A DNA stretch of 64,000 nucleotides from Qipengyuania aquimaris (GTDB taxonomy: Bacteria > Pseudomonadota > Alphaproteobacteria > Sphingomonadales > Sphingomonadaceae): NCBI RefSeq assembly GCF_009827445.1, contig NZ_WTYI01000001.1:894281-958280 (forward strand). Direction: 5' to 3'. The number at the start of each line of letters is the position of its first letter. The stretch's first letter is position 1. The notes below the pieces were generated by a model. The model had not been told where the DNA came from and searched no databases. It saw only the letters and a program-made list of their open reading frames with translations. A program made the position numbers and the translations under genes. This document shows, piece by piece, positions 45,436 through 54,376 of this stretch.

Positions 45436-46848
45436 ATGACGAACCGCGTTCTCCTTGTCGAAGACGATCGCGCAATCGCCACGGTCATTACCGAAGCGTT
45501 GCGCGATGAAGGCTTCGACGTCACGGCGTGCAGCACCGTAAGCAAGCGCGACGCCTTGCTCGCAGATCACAGCTTTGACGTCATGCTCACTGACGTCATG
45601 CTGGAAGATGGCGATGGCCTGGCGTCTATTGCAGATGTCCATGAAGCCGCGCCCGATATGCCGGTCATCGTGCTTTCCGCCCAGAATACGCTCGATACCG
45701 CCGTAAGGGCGAGCGACAGCCGCGCGTTCGAGTATTTCCCCAAGCCTTTCGACCTCGACGAACTGACCCACGCCGTCCGTCAGGCCACGAAGCGATCTGC
45801 ACAAAGCGCGGACAGTCTCGAGGGCGAGGGGGAGGGCTCGCTACCGCTCATCGGGCGAAGCAAGGCGATGCAGGACGTCTACCGGATGATCACGCGCGTC
45901 CTGCGCAACGACCTCTCGGTCCTCGTCACCGGTGAGAGCGGGACCGGAAAGGAGCTGGTTGCAGAGGCGATCCATGAACTGGGTTCGCGCCGCACCGGTC
46001 CCTTCATCGCGGTGAACATGGCCGCGATCCCGCATGACCTTCTGGAAAGCGAGTTGTTCGGGCACGAGCGTGGTGCGTTCACAGGGGCAGTATCCCAGCA
46101 GATCGGCAAGTTCGAGCAGGCGAACGGCGGCACGCTTTTCCTCGACGAAATCGGGGATATGCCTGCCGAAGCGCAGACCCGGCTGCTGAGGGCGCTGCAA
46201 TCCGGCAAGATTCGCCGCGTCGGGGGACGTCAGGAAATCGGTGTCGACGTGCGGATCATCGCTGCGACGAACAAGGACCTCGGTCCGATGATCGCCAGCG
46301 GCTCGTTCCGCGAGGATCTCTACTATCGCCTCAACGTGGTGCCGATCCATCTTCCCCCCTTGCGCGAACGGCGCGAAGACGTCGGAGCGCTGGTAAAGCA
46401 CTTTCTAGGGCAGGCGGTTGCGGAAGGCTTGCCAAACCACGGCATCTCCGATGGTGCGATCAAGCGGCTGGAAGCCCAGCGGTGGAAGGGTAACGTACGC
46501 GAATTGCGCAATGTCGTGTTTCGCCTCGCGCTGACCGCACGCGAAGACGTAATCGACGCGGAAACGGTCGACGATGCTCTCCCTGCAATCGAGGAAACAG
46601 CGCGAGGCGCAGGAACGCCTTTCGAGACCGCGTTACAGATGTGGTTGTCGGCGCACGCCAGCGCACCCGGCGCGCTGTATCACAGTGCGCTTGCCGCATT
46701 CGAAAAGCCCCTGTTCGAGCATGCGTTGCAGCAAACCGAAGGCAACCAGCTGCGGGCTGCACGGCTACTGGGCATAAATCGCAACACCCTTCGGAAACGG
46801 TTAAGCGACCTCGAAATAGAGCCCGAGCGCTACGTCCGACGACGTTGA
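45436..46848 (+). CDS. ntrC: Nitrogen regulation response regulator NtrC
   Basis: A 470-residue sigma-54-dependent activator. The receiver domain carries phospho-site D53 (VMLTDVMLEDGDG). The AAA+ domain has Walker A GESGTGKE, an intact GAFTGA loop (HERGAFTGAV) that contacts sigma-54, and Walker B GGTLFLDEIGDM. The C-terminal Fis-type HTH reads LRAARLLGINRNTLRKRL. All parts are present, so it should activate glnA/amt-type promoters. It pairs with NtrB. Confidence 0.97.
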   Translation: MTNRVLLVEDDRAIATVITEALRDEGFDVTACSTVSKRDALLADHSFDVMLTDVMLEDGDGLASIADVHEAAPDMPVIVLSAQNTLDTAVRASDSRAFEYFPKPFDLDELTHAVRQATKRSAQSADSLEGEGEGSLPLIGRSKAMQDVYRMITRVLRNDLSVLVTGESGTGKELVAEAIHELGSRRTGPFIAVNMAAIPHDLLESELFGHERGAFTGAVSQQIGKFEQANGGTLFLDEIGDMPAEAQTRLLRALQSGKIRRVGGRQEIGVDVRIIAATNKDLGPMIASGSFREDLYYRLNVVPIHLPPLRERREDVGALVKHFLGQAVAEGLPNHGISDGAIKRLEAQRWKGNVRELRNVVFRLALTAREDVIDAETVDDALPAIEETARGAGTPFETALQMWLSAHASAPGALYHSALAAFEKPLFEHALQQTEGNQLRAARLLGINRNTLRKRLSDLEIEPERYVRRR

Positions 46849-46909
46849 TGTTCATTTCGTCGTTTTTGGCCTTGCATATTTGCAACATAGGTGTCGTAAA
46901 CTAGCCACG

Positions 46910-49150
46910 ATGGCGACTATGGCCGGTTCTTCCCAGAAGCGCACTCCGCGTTGGTGGCGGCGATTTGTCGTCGCCTCACGCCGCGCGAACCTGATTTCCC
47001 TGGTCGAAATTTTGGCCGTGGCGATCTTTGCCATCATGGTTGCGACCACCTGGGCCGCCTTTACCCGCGCCCCACCGACCGGCGAACTTCTGCCGAGCAG
47101 GCAGGTTGCAGTCCTGTTGATCGGCACCCTCATCCCGGCAATGGCTCTGCTCGTCCTCGCCGGGCGACGACTGGCGCTGAGAAGAGCGGCCGGTAGCACG
47201 GCGCGCCTGCACGTACGCCTCGTCTTCTTCTTCTCGATGATTGCGGCGGTGCCAACGCTTCTCGTGTCGGCATTCGCTGCGGTGTTGTTCCAGTCCGGCG
47301 TCGACTTCTGGTTCTCCGACAATTCGCGCGGACTGATGGAGAACGCGAACCAGCTTGCGGAGGTCTATTACGAGGACAACCAGCTCGACCTCGGGCAGGA
47401 AACCATCTCCATGGCGATGGATATGCGCTCCATCCTGCAGCAGGTTTCGATTACCGATCCCGATTTCCAGCTGGCTTATCGTTACCAGGCGGAGCCGCGT
47501 GACGTCATCGAGAGCGCGATCATGCAAGCCATGCCCGACGGGACCTCGCGCGTTGCCGTGGTCTATGGCATCAACCAGGCAAGCGATCCTGTGAGCTTCA
47601 CCGAAGAGAGCCTGCGGGCGCTTCGTGGGGGCGAGCCGGTGGCGATCAAGGGCAGTCCGGAGCGTATTGAGGCGCTTGCGCCCATCGATCGGACGGCTGG
47701 TATTTATCTCTACACGGCGCGCAATGCAGAGGCGGCAAGTTTCCGAAGCTGGGAAAGCGCGCGTTCCATTTCGACAGCCTACGAGGAGCTCACCAAGCGG
47801 GCGAGGGCACTTCAATTGCGATTCAACCTCGCGCTGTTCTTCGTCAGCCTAGCGCTCGTAGGACTGGCAGTGTGGTTCGCCTTGCGCTTCGCGGACCGGC
47901 AAGTCGAGCCGCTGACCGACCTTGTCGGTGCGGCTCGCAAGGTCGGTGCGGGTAACTTCGCCCTGCGCGTTGAAGGCCGTACAGGAGCCGATGAAATTGG
48001 CCTCCTCTACCGCGCTTTCAATCGGATGACCGCCCAAATCGAGAAGCAGACCGATGCGCTTGTCGGCGCGAATGAGGAACTGGAGGACCGGCGGAGTTTC
48101 ATCGAGGCGGTGCTGGAGTCGGTCAGCGCCGGCGTCATTACCATCGACGGCAAGCGCCGCGTCCTGCTCATGAATGCGCCGGCCCAGAACATGTTGCTCG
48201 AGGGCGGGGAGGGCAGCGATCATCCCGAAACGCTCGACGCCATGGTCCCGCAGATCGCGGTCCTCGTCGAAGCAGGCCTCGATCGAGGCGTGGTCAGTCA
48301 TTCGCGCCACGGCGAATTGATGACGCTTGCTGTCCGCCTCGTTCCGGAAGGCGACGGGCACGTCATCACCTTTGAAGATATCACGCGTCAGTTGCTCGAT
48401 CAGCGCCAGGCAGCCTGGTCGGATGTTGCGCGCCGGATTGCCCACGAAATCAAGAACCCGCTGACCCCAATCCAGCTGGCAACAGAGAGGCTCAAGCGCC
48501 GCTATCGCAAGCAGATCGAGCAGGATGGCGAGCTGTTTGACGAATTGACCAATACGATCGTCCGCCAGGTTGGCGAGCTGCGCACGATGGTGGATGAATT
48601 CTCGAGCTTTGCGCGGCTTCCGAAACCGGTTTTCCGGCAAGAAGATGCCCTCGATCTCATTCGTCAGTCCATGTTTCTTCAGGAGGTCGCAAACCCCCAG
48701 GTCAACTATGGCCTGACAACCGAAATCGACGGACCCTTGATGATCGAGGCTGATCGACACCAGCTTGGTCAGGCGGTCACGAATATCCTAAAGAATGCTG
48801 CTGAGGCCATCGAGGCCCGCGCGGCGAACGCGGAACCTGACTATCGAGGCCGGATCGGCGTCGAAGTGGCAGAAGACCCCAAGTTCATTGTCATTGCGAT
48901 CAGCGACAACGGGATCGGCCTGCCGCAGGACCGGGAACGGATTGTCGAACCCTATGTCACAACCCGAGAAAAGGGCACTGGCCTCGGTCTCGCGATCGTC
49001 AACAAGATCGTCGAAGAGCATGGCGGCGAAATGAATTTCTCTTCGATCGAAGAAGGCGGAACCCGGGTCACACTTAAGATTGCGCGGGACCCGCACCGCG
49101 GCCCGGGCATGGGCGAAGAGCGTCCCAATACCGAGAAAGCAGGAAGATAA
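46910..49150 (+). CDS. ntrY: Nitrogen sensor kinase NtrY
   Basis: About 746 residues. A membrane-bound histidine kinase with several N-terminal hydrophobic segments (ISLVEILAVAIFAIMVATTW, a second near residue 70, a third near residue 105), a periplasmic region, another helix near residue 310 and a HAMP domain (FADRQVEPLTDLV). A PAS region follows, then the H box [23 protein letters not shown] and an ATPase domain (DNGIGLPQDRERIVEPY, GTGLGLAIV). NtrYX responds to redox or nitrogen state in alphaproteobacteria. I chose the ATG at 46910. It is adjacent to ntrX (2-bp gap). Confidence 0.95.
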   Translation: MATMAGSSQKRTPRWWRRFVVASRRANLISLVEILAVAIFAIMVATTWAAFTRAPPTGELLPSRQVAVLLIGTLIPAMALLVLAGRRLALRRAAGSTARLHVRLVFFFSMIAAVPTLLVSAFAAVLFQSGVDFWFSDNSRGLMENANQLAEVYYEDNQLDLGQETISMAMDMRSILQQVSITDPDFQLAYRYQAEPRDVIESAIMQAMPDGTSRVAVVYGINQASDPVSFTEESLRALRGGEPVAIKGSPERIEALAPIDRTAGIYLYTARNAEAASFRSWESARSISTAYEELTKRARALQLRFNLALFFVSLALVGLAVWFALRFADRQVEPLTDLVGAARKVGAGNFALRVEGRTGADEIGLLYRAFNRMTAQIEKQTDALVGANEELEDRRSFIEAVLESVSAGVITIDGKRRVLLMNAPAQNMLLEGGEGSDHPETLDAMVPQIAVLVEAGLDRGVVSHSRHGELMTLAVRLVPEGDGHVITFEDITRQLLDQRQAAWSDVARRIAHEIKNPLTPIQLATERLKRRYRKQIEQDGELFDELTNTIVRQVGELRTMVDEFSSFARLPKPVFRQEDALDLIRQSMFLQEVANPQVNYGLTTEIDGPLMIEADRHQLGQAVTNILKNAAEAIEARAANAEPDYRGRIGVEVAEDPKFIVIAISDNGIGLPQDRERIVEPYVTTREKGTGLGLAIVNKIVEEHGGEMNFSSIEEGGTRVTLKIARDPHRGPGMGEERPNTEKAGR

Positions 49151-49151
49151 G

Positions 49152-50534
49152 ATGGCACTCGACATCCTCATCGTCGACGACGAACGCGATATTCGGGAGC
49201 TCGTGGCCGGCGTCTTGAGCGACGAAGGCTACGAATGTCGCACCGCGGCCGACAGCACGTCGGCACTTGCCGCGGTCGATGAAAAGCGGCCCAGCTTGGT
49301 CCTGCTCGACGTCTGGCTTCACGGCAGCCAGATGGATGGCCTCGAAGTGCTTGATGCCATCAAGGTCCGCGAGCCGGAATTGCCGGTTATCATCTTCTCC
49401 GGTCACGGCAATATCGATACCGCTGTTTCTGCCGTCAGCCGCGGCGCCATGGACTTTATCGAGAAGCCTTTCGAGGCAGAACGCCTGCTCCACCTGGTTG
49501 AGCGTGCAACCGAGACAGAACGTCTCCGGCGCGAAAATTCACGCCTTCGGGAAGGAATGGGCGAGGGGGGTGAGTTCACAGGCAATTCCGCTGCAATCAA
49601 TGCAGTTAGGGCGACGCTGAAGAGAGTGGCAAATACCGGCAGTCGGGTCCTTATCAGCGGTCCTGCCGGTTCGGGCAAGGAAGTCGCCGCTAGGCTGTTG
49701 CACAGCTGGTCCACCCGCGCAGACAAGCCGTTCATCGTGGTCAATTCCGCCCGCATTACGCCGGAACGTTTTGAAGAAGAGCTCTTCGGGGAGGAAGCCG
49801 AAGGCAAACTCGTGCGGCCGGGCCTCCTGGAGACAGCTGATGGCGGCACGCTTTATCTCGACGAAGTGGCAGACATGCCGCTTTCAACGCAGGCTCGGAT
49901 CCTGCGGGTCCTCACCGACCAGAGCTTTGTTCGCGTCGGCGGGACTCGCCAGATCGGGGTCGATGTGAGGGTCGTCTCTTCCACCGCTCGCGATCTGGAA
50001 GCAGAAATGTCGGAGAAGCGCTTCCGCGAAGATCTCTTCTACCGGCTAAACGTCGTCCCGGTCGAGGTTCCGTCGCTCTCGGAAAGGCGTGACGACATTC
50101 CCTCGTTGGCGGAGCATTTCTTTGCGCGCTATGCGATCGAACAAGGCATCAGGCCGCCGGAAATAAGCGAAGAAGCAATGGCAGCGCTCCAGGCTTACGA
50201 TTGGCCAGGCAACGTCCGCCAGCTTCGCAATGTCGTGGAACGGACGATAATCCTGACCCCGCGTGAAAATTTGGATACAGTCGAAGCGGACATGCTTTCG
50301 GAAGAAGTGACGGGCGGTAAACTCGGCGAAAGCGGCGGTATGGCCCAGCTAATGGGCGCTCCGCTCCGAGAGGCACGAGAAAGCTTCGAACGCGAGTACC
50401 TTGCCATCCAGATCCGCAGGTTCTCCGGCAACATCTCGAAAACCGCGAGCTTCATCGGGATGGAGCGTTCGGCATTGCACCGCAAGCTCAAGCTCCTCGG
50501 CATGGCGGAACGCCGAAACAACGAACGCAAATAG
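49152..50534 (+). CDS. ntrX: Response regulator NtrX
   Basis: 460 residues: receiver domain with D53 (LLDVWLHGSQ), AAA+ domain and a Fis-type HTH (ISKTASFIGMERSALHRKLK). Walker A is GPAGSGKE and Walker B GGTLYLDEVADM. Where sigma-54 activators have GAFTGA, this protein has GEEAEGKLVRPG, so the sigma-54 contact loop is missing. NtrX of several alphaproteobacteria also lacks it and acts at sigma-70 promoters. I chose the ATG at 49152, after an AGGA site, 1 base after the ntrY stop. Confidence 0.94.
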   Translation: MALDILIVDDERDIRELVAGVLSDEGYECRTAADSTSALAAVDEKRPSLVLLDVWLHGSQMDGLEVLDAIKVREPELPVIIFSGHGNIDTAVSAVSRGAMDFIEKPFEAERLLHLVERATETERLRRENSRLREGMGEGGEFTGNSAAINAVRATLKRVANTGSRVLISGPAGSGKEVAARLLHSWSTRADKPFIVVNSARITPERFEEELFGEEAEGKLVRPGLLETADGGTLYLDEVADMPLSTQARILRVLTDQSFVRVGGTRQIGVDVRVVSSTARDLEAEMSEKRFREDLFYRLNVVPVEVPSLSERRDDIPSLAEHFFARYAIEQGIRPPEISEEAMAALQAYDWPGNVRQLRNVVERTIILTPRENLDTVEADMLSEEVTGGKLGESGGMAQLMGAPLREARESFEREYLAIQIRRFSGNISKTASFIGMERSALHRKLKLLGMAERRNNERK

Positions 50535-50704
50535 GTCCGCCCACAACCTGCCCTTTTGCGACAGTAGAATAATCCTGTTGCCCAAAAAGCGCGGAAACGT
50601 CACATTGCCCCTGGTTGCGGGACTCGTTGCCCGAACCCCGGACGCCGTAAGAGCGTCCAGATTGCGACTGCCGATGCAGGCGCCAAAAAGAAGGAGCGAT
50701 GATT

Positions 50705-51241
50705 ATGGCCGGCGAACGCACCCTATCTGCGCGACCACGTGCAGCCCAGGAACCGCTAGGCAAGGGCAAGGCCCCGAGCTTGCAGGACGCATTTCTCAAC
50801 TTGCTGCGCAAGAACAAGGCCCCGGTGACGGTATTCCTCGTGAAGGGCGTCAAGCTGCAGGGTATTGTCACATGGTTCGACAATTTCTCGATCCTGCTGC
50901 GCCGGGATGGACAGTCCCAGCTTGTCTATAAGCACGCAGTCAGCACGATCATGCCCGGGCAACCGGTAGATGCTGAACAATTCGCCAGTCAGGGATCGGG
51001 CGCAAAGCAGCGTTTGTTGCAGGACGTCTTTCTCAGCCGCGTTAGCGAGGCAGAGGCGCAGGTGACGATGTTCCTCGTGAACGGCGTCATGTTGCAGGGC
51101 AAGATCGCCGCCTACGATCTTTTTTGCATGATGCTGGAACGCGATGGCTACGTGCAGCTTGCATACAAACACGCCGTATCCACTATTCAGCCCGCTACCC
51201 CGGTCGATCTGTCCGAGGATTGGGACGAGGACGAACACTGA
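50705..51241 (+). CDS. hfq: Tandem double-domain Hfq RNA chaperone
   Basis: 178 residues containing two complete Hfq/Sm-like domains, at about 25-84 and 104-163. Domain 1 reads [19 protein letters not shown] ... [10 protein letters not shown] and domain 2 [19 protein letters not shown] ... [10 protein letters not shown], each with the Sm2 YKH motif (75-77 and 154-156). Hfq normally is one 65-100 residue domain forming a hexamer; here three copies could build a pseudo-hexamer. Domain 1 keeps basic rim residues (RKNK); domain 2 has acidic and neutral ones (SEAEAQ). The start at 50705 has GGAG 8 bases upstream. The tail is acidic. It lies between ntrX and hflX. Confidence 0.96.
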   Translation: MAGERTLSARPRAAQEPLGKGKAPSLQDAFLNLLRKNKAPVTVFLVKGVKLQGIVTWFDNFSILLRRDGQSQLVYKHAVSTIMPGQPVDAEQFASQGSGAKQRLLQDVFLSRVSEAEAQVTMFLVNGVMLQGKIAAYDLFCMMLERDGYVQLAYKHAVSTIQPATPVDLSEDWDEDEH

Positions 51242-51258
51242 GCTTCGATGACGATCTG

Positions 51259-52560
51259 ATGGGCGAAGTCTCGCGCGGTGCGCGGGCTCTCGTCGTGTGC
51301 CCCGACATCCGGGGTATGGCCTATGACCTCGATGCGGAAAGTCGTCTCGAAGAAGCGGAAGGCCTCGCCCTTGCCATCGGCATAGTCGTGGCTGACAGTT
51401 TCGTGCTGCCCGTCCGCGACGTGAAGCCAAACCTCCTGTTCGGGTCGGGGCAGGTGGAAAACATCCGCATCGCTTGCGAACAGAACGAGGCGGAACTTGT
51501 GGTCGTGGACGGTGCGCTCAGCCCGATCCAGCAGCGCAATCTCGAAGACAAGCTGGCGCGCAAGGTCATCGACCGAACGGGACTGATCCTCGAGATCTTC
51601 GGCGAACGTGCGGCCACGGCCGAAGGGCGCCTGCAGGTCGAACTCGCCCATCTTGATTACCAGCAAAGCCGCCTGGTGCGCAGCTGGACCCACCTCGAAC
51701 GCCAGCGCGGCGGCTTCGGCTTCCTTGGCGGTCCTGGTGAGACGCAGATCGAGGCCGACAGGCGAATGATCCGCCAGCGCATGGCGCGTCTGCGCAAGGA
51801 ACTGGAGCAAGTCCGCAAGACGCGCGGCCTGCACCGCGAGCGGCGTGAGCGTGCTCCGTGGCCGGTCGTCGCATTGGTTGGCTACACCAATGCGGGCAAA
51901 TCAACGCTCTTCAACCGGCTGACCGGCGCCGAGGTCATGGCCGAGGACCTCCTGTTCGCAACTTTGGACCCGACAATGCGGGCGATCGCGCTTCCGGGGG
52001 TCGAGAAGGCTATATTGTCCGACACGGTCGGCTTCATTTCGGACCTGCCGACGCAGCTCGTGGCAGCATTCAGGGCGACCTTGGAAGAGGTGACCGCAGC
52101 GGACCTGATCTGCCATGTGCGCGATATATCGAACCCTTCGGCGGACGCGCAAAAAGCGCAGGTTCTCAACGTTTTGCGCGACCTTGATGTGATCAGTTCG
52201 GAGGACGGAACCGAAGCGATCCCGATCCTGGAAGTGTGGAACAAGTGGGATTTGCTCGACGAAGGGACGGCCGAAGAACTGGGCGGGCTCGCCCAAGCTT
52301 CCGATGACGTGGTCGCCCTATCGGCGCTGAGCGGGGAAGGGGTGCCCCAATTCCTCGAGCGGGTGGGGGAAATCCTGACGTCCCAGGCCACGGTACGCCA
52401 GTTCGAATTACCGGCCAGCGACGGACGCCGGATCGCCTGGCTTCATGCTCACGGCGACATTTTGGAGGAAGAGGCTCTGGAGGAGGGCGCCAAGGGTCCC
52501 ATGAGGCGCTTCACGGTCAGGCTCAATCCCAAGGAATTGGGCCAGTTCGAAAGCCTCTGA
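51259..52560 (+). CDS. hflX: GTPase HflX
   Basis: About 433 residues. A ribosome-splitting GTPase active under heat stress. The N-terminal HflX domain (LLFGSGQVENIRI, DRTGLILEIFGERAATAEGRLQVELAHL, GPGETQIEADRRMIRQRMARL) precedes the G domain with GYTNAGKST, DTVGFISDLP and NKWD. I chose the ATG at 51259; a TTG about 40 bases upstream would overlap hfq. The hfq-hflX pair is conserved widely. It is convergent with mazG: the stop codons abut, sharing the palindrome TGATCA. Confidence 0.95.
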   Translation: MGEVSRGARALVVCPDIRGMAYDLDAESRLEEAEGLALAIGIVVADSFVLPVRDVKPNLLFGSGQVENIRIACEQNEAELVVVDGALSPIQQRNLEDKLARKVIDRTGLILEIFGERAATAEGRLQVELAHLDYQQSRLVRSWTHLERQRGGFGFLGGPGETQIEADRRMIRQRMARLRKELEQVRKTRGLHRERRERAPWPVVALVGYTNAGKSTLFNRLTGAEVMAEDLLFATLDPTMRAIALPGVEKAILSDTVGFISDLPTQLVAAFRATLEEVTAADLICHVRDISNPSADAQKAQVLNVLRDLDVISSEDGTEAIPILEVWNKWDLLDEGTAEELGGLAQASDDVVALSALSGEGVPQFLERVGEILTSQATVRQFELPASDGRRIAWLHAHGDILEEEALEEGAKGPMRRFTVRLNPKELGQFESL

Positions 52561-53316
52561 TCAGGATTTTTCGGCGCGCTTGACCGCCTGCCACAGTTCT
52601 TCTTGTGCTTCGAGAGAACGCGTGTCGAAATCTCCGCCGGCCAAGTCTTCCATCGCCCTGAACCGCCGTTCGAACTTGGCATTTGCGGCACGCAAGGCCT
52701 GTTCCGCATCGATGCCGTAAGCGCGCACGAGATTTACAGCGGCGAATAGTAAATCGCCGGCTTCTTCTTCGCGTTCTTCGGGTGAAGCTTTGCTTAGCTC
52801 CTCGATTTCTTCGAGTACCTTTGCGCGCGGACCTTCGGCGTCCGGCCAGTCAAAGCCATGACGAGCCGCACGCTTTTGAAGCTTCTGCGAGCGCATCAGC
52901 GCCGGCAGTGCCTTCGCGACACCGTCCATGGCGCTGTCCGATCCTGCCTCGCTGCGTTCCGCAGCCTTGAGATCTTCCCATCGGGTCTCTTCCATGACGC
53001 CGCCTTCGTTCCCGAAGATGTGGGGGTGACGACGCTCCATCTTGTCCGAGATCGTCTCGACGACCGCTCCGAAATCGAAATGATCTTCGTCGGAGGCTAT
53101 CTGAGCGTGAAAGACGACCTGGAAAAGAAGGTCGCCAAGTTCACCTTTGAGATCCTCATAGTCTTTGCGCTCGATCGCATCGGCAACCTCATAGGCTTCC
53201 TCGATCGTGTATGGTGCGATGGTTTCGAAACGTTGGGCCGTATCCCATTCGCAGCCGCGCTCCGGGTCACGCAGACGTTTCATGATCGTCAGGAGGCGGT
53301 CTATATTTTGGGTCAT
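52561..53316 (-). CDS. mazG: Nucleoside triphosphate pyrophosphohydrolase MazG
   Basis: A 251-residue all-helical enzyme that hydrolyses NTPs to NMP and pyrophosphate, limiting ppGpp-related stress or damaged nucleotides. LRDPERGCEWDTAQRFETIAPYTIEEAYEVADAIE and ELGDLLFQVVFHAQIA contain the EExxE-type metal site. A second half contains LLFAAVNLVRAYGIDAEQALRAAN. The length is full for two MazG domains. It is preceded by an AT-rich palindrome. It belongs to the hflX-mazG neighbourhood but on the opposite strand. Confidence 0.94.
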   Translation of the reverse strand: MTQNIDRLLTIMKRLRDPERGCEWDTAQRFETIAPYTIEEAYEVADAIERKDYEDLKGELGDLLFQVVFHAQIASDEDHFDFGAVVETISDKMERRHPHIFGNEGGVMEETRWEDLKAAERSEAGSDSAMDGVAKALPALMRSQKLQKRAARHGFDWPDAEGPRAKVLEEIEELSKASPEEREEEAGDLLFAAVNLVRAYGIDAEQALRAANAKFERRFRAMEDLAGGDFDTRSLEAQEELWQAVKRAEKS

Positions 53317-53384
53317 AATGTCTACCGGAGTGGGGATAAGCTCTGCATTGAGATGCTGCAGCGAAGGATGCCTATGTTAGTGTG

Positions 53385-53398
53385 ATAATATATATTAT
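53385..53398. repeat. AT-only perfect palindrome upstream of mazG
   Basis: ATAATATATATTAT is a 14-bp perfect palindrome within a short AT-rich island, a strong contrast with the GC-rich surroundings. It lies 69 bp upstream of the mazG start. It may be part of the mazG promoter or a protein-binding site. Confidence 0.6.
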
Positions 53399-53435
53399 GT
53401 TAAATACAGGCATAGGCCGAAGCGCCATCGAAGTC

Positions 53436-53612
53436 TCAGTCCATCCCCGTCAACCAGCTCACCAAGATGTAAGCTCCGAGGATAATACCAACCCAGATCG
53501 CAGCAATCTTGACCATCTTGCTCCCGGTCATGCCGTCGCGGCGCATTCCGGTTAAGTATGCGATTGCCAATGCGCCCATCAATGCAGCCCAGACCCAGCC
53601 ACCGCCGCTCAT
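53436..53612 (-). CDS. Small membrane protein, 58 residues, coupled to the MBL gene
   Basis: A short gene that automated calling could miss. It reads MSGGGWVWAALMGALAIAYL at the start, a loop of about 15 residues (TGMRRDGMTGSKMVK) and a second hydrophobic helix (IAAIWVGIILGAYILVSWL), ending GMD. Two membrane helices with a basic loop suggest a helical hairpin in the inner membrane. Its ATG overlaps the stop codon of the MBL hydrolase (ATGA), a sign of real translation. The family and function are not recognised. Confidence 0.8.
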   Translation of the reverse strand: MSGGGWVWAALMGALAIAYLTGMRRDGMTGSKMVKIAAIWVGIILGAYILVSWLTGMD

Positions 53613-54376
53613 AATCCGATCTCCAATCCATCATAGCCGACAATGAAGCCTTTCGGCACCTCTGCTTCGAGCGCTGCATAATCCATGCTCTTGTCGAGAT
53701 GCGTCAACACCGCGCGCTTGGCCTTGCAGCGGCGCGCAAAATCTATGGCCATCTCCAGATGCGCATGTGTGGGATGCGGACGCCTTCGAAGGCAATCGAC
53801 CACGAGGAGGTCCGTGCCCTTGAAGCACGAAACCATTCCTTTCGTAATCTCGCTGAAGTCTGTCGCATAACCGATTGATTTACCGTCCGCTTCGAACCGA
53901 AACCCGGTGCTGGTAACCGGCCCGTGCGGCATCTCGACATATCCGAAATCGAAGCCTGCGACCAAGCGAACCTGGCCGACTTCCTGCAGGTCCATGAGGG
54001 TCGGATAGCCGAACTGTCCTTCGAATACGTAATCGAAACGCTTGCGCAGACGGTCGCAGGTAACCTTGCTTGCGTATCCCGGAAGAGGATTGGTGCGATC
54101 GTATCGCATCACCCTGAGATCATCGATCCCGTGACAATGATCCGCATGATCATGCGTCCAGAAGACAGCGTCGACCTTGGCAACGTTGTTTGCCAAGAGC
54201 TGCGCTCGCAAGTCGGTCGACGTATCGATCAGCACGCGTTTTCCCGCGTTGTTCTCGACGATGATCGAGACCCGCGTGCGGCGATTGCGGGGATTTCCGG
54301 GGTCGCAACCTCCCCAGTCGTTCCCGATGCGAGGCACGCCGGTCGACGTACCGGAGCCAAGCATCAAGAGTTTCAT
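53609..54376 (-). CDS. MBL-fold metallo-hydrolase (PhnP-like)
   Basis: A 255-residue metallo-beta-lactamase-fold protein. It begins MKLLMLGSGTSTGVPRIGNDWGGCDPG, the glycine-rich start and cysteine seen in PhnP/cyclic phosphodiesterase-like members. The metal motif is HDHADHCHGIDD. Further likely ligands are D in YATDFSEI, and H in LTHLDKSMDY. It probably hydrolyses a phosphodiester or nucleotide. It overlaps tatD upstream and the small membrane protein downstream by 4 bases. Co-occurrence with tatD and metG is widespread in alphaproteobacteria. Confidence 0.9.
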   Translation of the reverse strand: MKLLMLGSGTSTGVPRIGNDWGGCDPGNPRNRRTRVSIIVENNAGKRVLIDTSTDLRAQLLANNVAKVDAVFWTHDHADHCHGIDDLRVMRYDRTNPLPGYASKVTCDRLRKRFDYVFEGQFGYPTLMDLQEVGQVRLVAGFDFGYVEMPHGPVTSTGFRFEADGKSIGYATDFSEITKGMVSCFKGTDLLVVDCLRRRPHPTHAHLEMAIDFARRCKAKRAVLTHLDKSMDYAALEAEVPKGFIVGYDGLEIGL

